64,000 nt of DNA from Kribbella amoyensis (GTDB taxonomy: Bacteria; Actinomycetota; Actinomycetes; Propionibacteriales; Kribbellaceae): contig NZ_VIVK01000001.1 of NCBI RefSeq assembly GCF_007828865.1, forward strand, positions 1,426,001 through 1,490,000, in the 5' to 3' direction. Positions 61,069 through 64,000 of the stretch are shown here, piece after piece. The notes beneath the pieces were generated by a model. It saw only the letters and a list, made by a program, of their open reading frames with translations. It was not told the origin of the DNA and did not search any database. Made by a program: the position numbers and the translations under genes. Positions within the stretch are counted from its first letter, which is position 1; each line of letters begins with the position of its first letter.

Positions 61069-62234
61069 CAGTGGGCCTCGCCTTCGAACGAAGCGGCGTA
61101 CGCGGCGAACTGTTCCTGCTGCTCGGCCAGCTGGGCCGTCTGCTCGACGTACACGTGGTCGAAGAAGTCGGTCAGCGACGGGTCGGGCAGCGACAGGCAG
61201 CCCTCGCGGAGCCTGGCCGCGATCGTGTCGGCCTCGGCGTCCACCTCGTCGAAGAAGTCGGTGCCCACCTCGGCGGTCCGGGTCAGGTACGCCCGGACCC
61301 GCTCGATCGGGTCCTTCAGCTTCCAGTGCTCCAGGTCCTCCGAGAGCCGGTACTTGGTCGGGTCGTCGGAAGTGGTGTGGGCGCCCATCCGGTAGGTGTA
61401 CGCCTCGACCAGGGTGGGGCCGCTGCCTTCGCGGGCCCGCTTCATCGCCTGCTGGGTGACCGCGTACGTCGCGAGCACGTCGTTGCCGTCGACGCGGACG
61501 CCGGGGAAGCCGAAGCCGGCGGCGCGCTGGAACAGCGGGATCCGGGTCTGCCGGTCGATCGGCTCCGAGATGGCCCACTGGTTGTTCTGGCAGAAGAACA
61601 CGATCGGCGCGTTGAAGACCGAGGCGTAGATGAAGGCCTCGTTCACGTCGCCCTGGCTGGACGCGCCGTCACCGAAGTACGCGATGGTGGCCTCACCCTG
61701 CTCGGCGTCGCCGATCGCGTGGTCGCGCTGCTGGCCCATCGCGTACCCGGTCGCGTGCAGCGTCTGCGCGCCGATCACGATCGTGTACAGGTGGAAGTTG
61801 TTGTCGCGCGGGTCCCAGGAGCCCTGGTCGACGCCGCGGAACAGGCCGAGCAGCTTCAGCGGGTCCACGCCCTGGCACCACGCGACGCCGTGCTCGCGGT
61901 AGGTCGGGAAGACCATGTCCTTGCTGTTCAGCGCGCGGCCGGAGCCGATCTGAGCGGCCTCCTGGCCGAGCAGCGAGGCCCAGATCCCGAGCTCACCCTG
62001 CCGCTGCAGCGCGGTCGCCTCGGTGTCGATCCGGCGGACCAGCGTCATGTCCCGGTAGAAACCCTTGATCGCCTCGTCGTCGAGGTCGAAGGAGTACTCC
62101 GGGTGCTCGCGGCGCTCACCCTCGGGGGTCAGCAGCTGGACGAACTCGACCTCCTCGGAGGTCTGCGGGGGACTGACCGGCGCCTCCACGGGCGCGAACA
62201 CTTCCGGGGCAATCCCCGGCACCGACTCACTCAT
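61068..62234 (-). CDS. bkdA: Branched-chain alpha-keto acid dehydrogenase E1 alpha subunit
   Basis: 388 residues from ATG 62234 (GAGGAGTG upstream). ThDP motif GDGASSQGDVNEAF to CQNNQW, the phosphorylation-loop region RMGAHTTSDDPTKYR and LLGQEAAQIGSG identify a BCKDH-type E1-alpha. First gene of a three-gene, tightly overlapped operon that oxidises keto acids of valine, leucine and isoleucine, supplying branched starters for fatty acids. Confidence 0.96.
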   Translation of the reverse strand: MSESVPGIAPEVFAPVEAPVSPPQTSEEVEFVQLLTPEGERREHPEYSFDLDDEAIKGFYRDMTLVRRIDTEATALQRQGELGIWASLLGQEAAQIGSGRALNSKDMVFPTYREHGVAWCQGVDPLKLLGLFRGVDQGSWDPRDNNFHLYTIVIGAQTLHATGYAMGQQRDHAIGDAEQGEATIAYFGDGASSQGDVNEAFIYASVFNAPIVFFCQNNQWAISEPIDRQTRIPLFQRAAGFGFPGVRVDGNDVLATYAVTQQAMKRAREGSGPTLVEAYTYRMGAHTTSDDPTKYRLSEDLEHWKLKDPIERVRAYLTRTAEVGTDFFDEVDAEADTIAARLREGCLSLPDPSLTDFFDHVYVEQTAQLAEQQEQFAAYAASFEGEAH

Positions 62235-62589
62235 CAGGCACTCCTCGGGTTCGAGCGCGGGATCGCCGCGACCGCAACTTGCACGCAGCCCGGCCTGACC
62301 AGCCGGGTGAGGCTTCGCAGGCAGGACCCCGTGGATCCAGGGTTGATGCACTGTCCGGCAGTGAACCTCCTCACTGGTATCACTGCCCATCTTGCCGGAC
62401 ACCGTACCGACCGGATTGCTTCTCCGCTAACTGTCTGGACGCGGACTCGTACGCCGGTACCGAAAGGCGTTCAGGCCTGAGACACCAGTCCATCCACTGG
62501 TCGTATCGAGGGGTGTCCGGGAGCGCGAATCGCCCCGGTGTGACACCACCGGCGCGATCCGTGCGGCATGTGTCACAGCTCGGTACCGA
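62235..62589. promoter_or_regulatory. Promoter region of the bkd operon
   Basis: 355 bp without a gene. It holds CACTG-TCCGG-CAGTG (62349-62363, perfect 5-bp arms), and near it a direct CACTG repeat (62372-62376, 62381-62385). These are possible regulator sites for bkd, whose operons are often under Lrp/TetR control. Nothing else stands out. Confidence 0.35.
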
Positions 62590-63852
62590 TTACGGCACCA
62601 GCTCGAGCCGGACCAGCTTGAAGTTGGTTCCCTCCCGGCCGCCGTCACCCGGCGTGTTCTCACCGTCATGCACAGCGAGCAGCCCGTGCGGGAACCGCGG
62701 CCCCAACGGCTGCGTGGTGACGGCCGCACCGTCACTGTGCTGGACGCCGTCGGTCGCCGGGCCGTCGACGACCTGGAAGCCGGCCCGGTACGTCAGTCCG
62801 CGCCCGTCGATCCGGTACACCGCGAAGGTCGAGTCGCCCTGGCCGGACGCGTAGAGGGTCCGGACACCGTCGCGGGTCGCGATCGTGAGACCTTCGGCAT
62901 CCGCGCTGAGGTGCTTCCCGCCGTCCGGGACGACCGGGCCGGTCGGGACGCACTCCTCGCTCGCCTCGTCGTACGCCGCGGGCTGACCGAACTCGCGGAC
63001 CTTCTCGACCAGGGCCGGCCGGCCACCGGCGAGCGGGATCCGCCAGATGCCGACGTCCTCCTGGGCCGCGTACAGGGTCCGGGTGTCCTGGTCGAACACC
63101 ATGCCCTCGAACTGCGGCCGGTCACCCGGGTCCTCGCACGGCGACCAGGTGCTGCCGGAGCGGAGTTCGAAGCTCGCCGGGAAGTCCCAGTGCGTCACCG
63201 GCCGGTACGTCACCCTCGCTCCGTCGGCGACCAGGCGGTACAGGCCGATCCGGGTCTCGCTGCGCCGGCTGACGGCGACCAGCGGGCCGGCCGGATCGGC
63301 GATCACCGCCACGCCGTACGCGGTCCGCTGCTCCTGGACGTCGTCGGTGTCCTTGCTGAACACGAGCGGGGCGTCCGGGCTGGTGACGTCGGTGAGCACC
63401 TTGTTCCCCGCGTCGGCGCCGCGGCGGTCCACGGCGTACACACGGAGCTGGTCGAGTCCACGATCGGTGACGACGGCCAGATCGCGGACGCGGCCGCCGA
63501 GGCGTACGCCGGTGACGAGGTCGACGTTGTTGAACCGGCCCGCCTCCTGGTCCGGCTCCGGCGCCGGCGGGGTCGGGACGTGCTGAAGTTGACGACCGGC
63601 CAGGTCGACGGCGGTGAGGCCGCCGTTCTTGAGGGTGCCGAGCACGACACTGCGGTCCGGCCGGGTCGGGTGGACCCAGATCGCCGGGTCGTCGGCGTTC
63701 GCGTCACTGCCCGCCTCGTCGTCCCAGTTCGGCCCGGTCTCGGCGGCCGCGACCACCGGCGTCGGTCCCGGGTCGGCCCGCACCGCCATCGCCGGACCAC
63801 TCACAGCAACCACGGCCAGACCGCCGGCCAGCAGAACCCGCGTGATGCCCAT
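62590..63852 (-). CDS. Secreted beta-propeller phytase
   Basis: 420 residues with GAGGAGTGAGG before the ATG. Signal peptide (1-26). Six-bladed propeller phytase motifs: DANADDPAIWVHPTRPDRS, LGTLKNGGLTAVDLAGRQLQ (20 residues), GRFNNVDLVTG, and EDVGIWRIPL. The many Asp residues bind the calcium ions that hold phytate. Releases phosphate from phytate outside the cell. No phosphate-regulon box is seen in the final 148 bp (63853-64000), which hold nothing I can identify. Confidence 0.93.
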   Translation of the reverse strand: MGITRVLLAGGLAVVAVSGPAMAVRADPGPTPVVAAAETGPNWDDEAGSDANADDPAIWVHPTRPDRSVVLGTLKNGGLTAVDLAGRQLQHVPTPPAPEPDQEAGRFNNVDLVTGVRLGGRVRDLAVVTDRGLDQLRVYAVDRRGADAGNKVLTDVTSPDAPLVFSKDTDDVQEQRTAYGVAVIADPAGPLVAVSRRSETRIGLYRLVADGARVTYRPVTHWDFPASFELRSGSTWSPCEDPGDRPQFEGMVFDQDTRTLYAAQEDVGIWRIPLAGGRPALVEKVREFGQPAAYDEASEECVPTGPVVPDGGKHLSADAEGLTIATRDGVRTLYASGQGDSTFAVYRIDGRGLTYRAGFQVVDGPATDGVQHSDGAAVTTQPLGPRFPHGLLAVHDGENTPGDGGREGTNFKLVRLELVP

Positions 63853-64000
63853 GCCTCACTCCTCGAGCTCGGTCCACCCCACCGGCGGACGCTGCCGGAC
63901 ACCCTCGCCCGGCGCCATGACCAACACCTGACCCGGACGTGAACTCGGCGCCCTCGACGCCTGGCGGCGAGCTGGCAGGAAACCGGCGCGGGGTGGCAGG

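Noticed and set aside
62235..62589. Riboswitch upstream of bkdA
   Set aside because: Hairpins are short and match no riboswitch core I know.

Overview
The window is very GC-rich, densely packed bacterial DNA with many GTG starts, 1-4 nt gene overlaps, leaderless-type promoters, mycobacterial/streptomycete protein families (FadE5-like dehydrogenase, SigE-type ECF sigma, AfsR/SARP regulator, DUF4097, DUF6458) and a branched-chain keto acid dehydrogenase operon. This points to a soil actinomycete. A Kribbella- or Nocardioides-like member of the Propionibacteriales is my best guess, but the sequence alone does not prove the genus. No phage, transposase, rRNA or CRISPR is visible. One tRNA-Gly(CCC) is present.

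Layout. 1-6.5 kb: 3' end of a membrane-type Fe-S oxidoreductase, a lipoprotein, an SDR dehydrogenase, a ribbon-helix-helix regulator with a DUF4097 partner behind phased TGACGTCA boxes, dcd, and a MarR regulator. 6.7-11.4 kb: tRNA-Gly with a strong terminator, a secreted polysaccharide lyase family 8 enzyme, and an unusual membrane/lipoprotein-like composite gene. 11.5-20.6 kb: TetR-CPBP protease, a MerR/sliding-clamp-domain fusion in an operon with an MFS pump, a P-loop kinase, an MHS permease translationally coupled to anmK, a sigma factor with its membrane partner, and a histidine phosphatase. 20.7-31 kb: a FadE5-like acyl-CoA dehydrogenase under two matching operators, a three-gene operon of related membrane proteins of unknown function, DUF4097 and DUF6458 proteins, an NHLRC2-like thioredoxin protein, and a large unknown protein. 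31-36 kb: a CUT1 sugar ABC importer, a zinc alcohol dehydrogenase and a 155-bp tandem repeat array. 36-43.7 kb: flavin reductase, a serine hydrolase, and a phenylacetate catabolic set (paaN, paaI, thiolase, paaK, TetR regulator). 43.9-50.9 kb: DinB protein with a leader ORF, a DUF433 antitoxin-like gene with a decayed toxin, a serine hydrolase, an AfsR/SARP regulator and a TetR regulator. 51-58.5 kb: a DrrAB-type ABC exporter, repeat-rich spacer, GntR-MFS operon, subtilase, and EamA exporter. 58.6-63.9 kb: bkdABC operon and a beta-propeller phytase.

The most unusual DNA is intergenic: four copies of a nested palindrome built around GGGTTAACCC, each next to a C/G-rich tandem repeat, plus the 155-bp array. 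The most unusual proteins are the three-gene DPLYID operon with Cys/His C-terminal domains and the MerR-clamp fusion.
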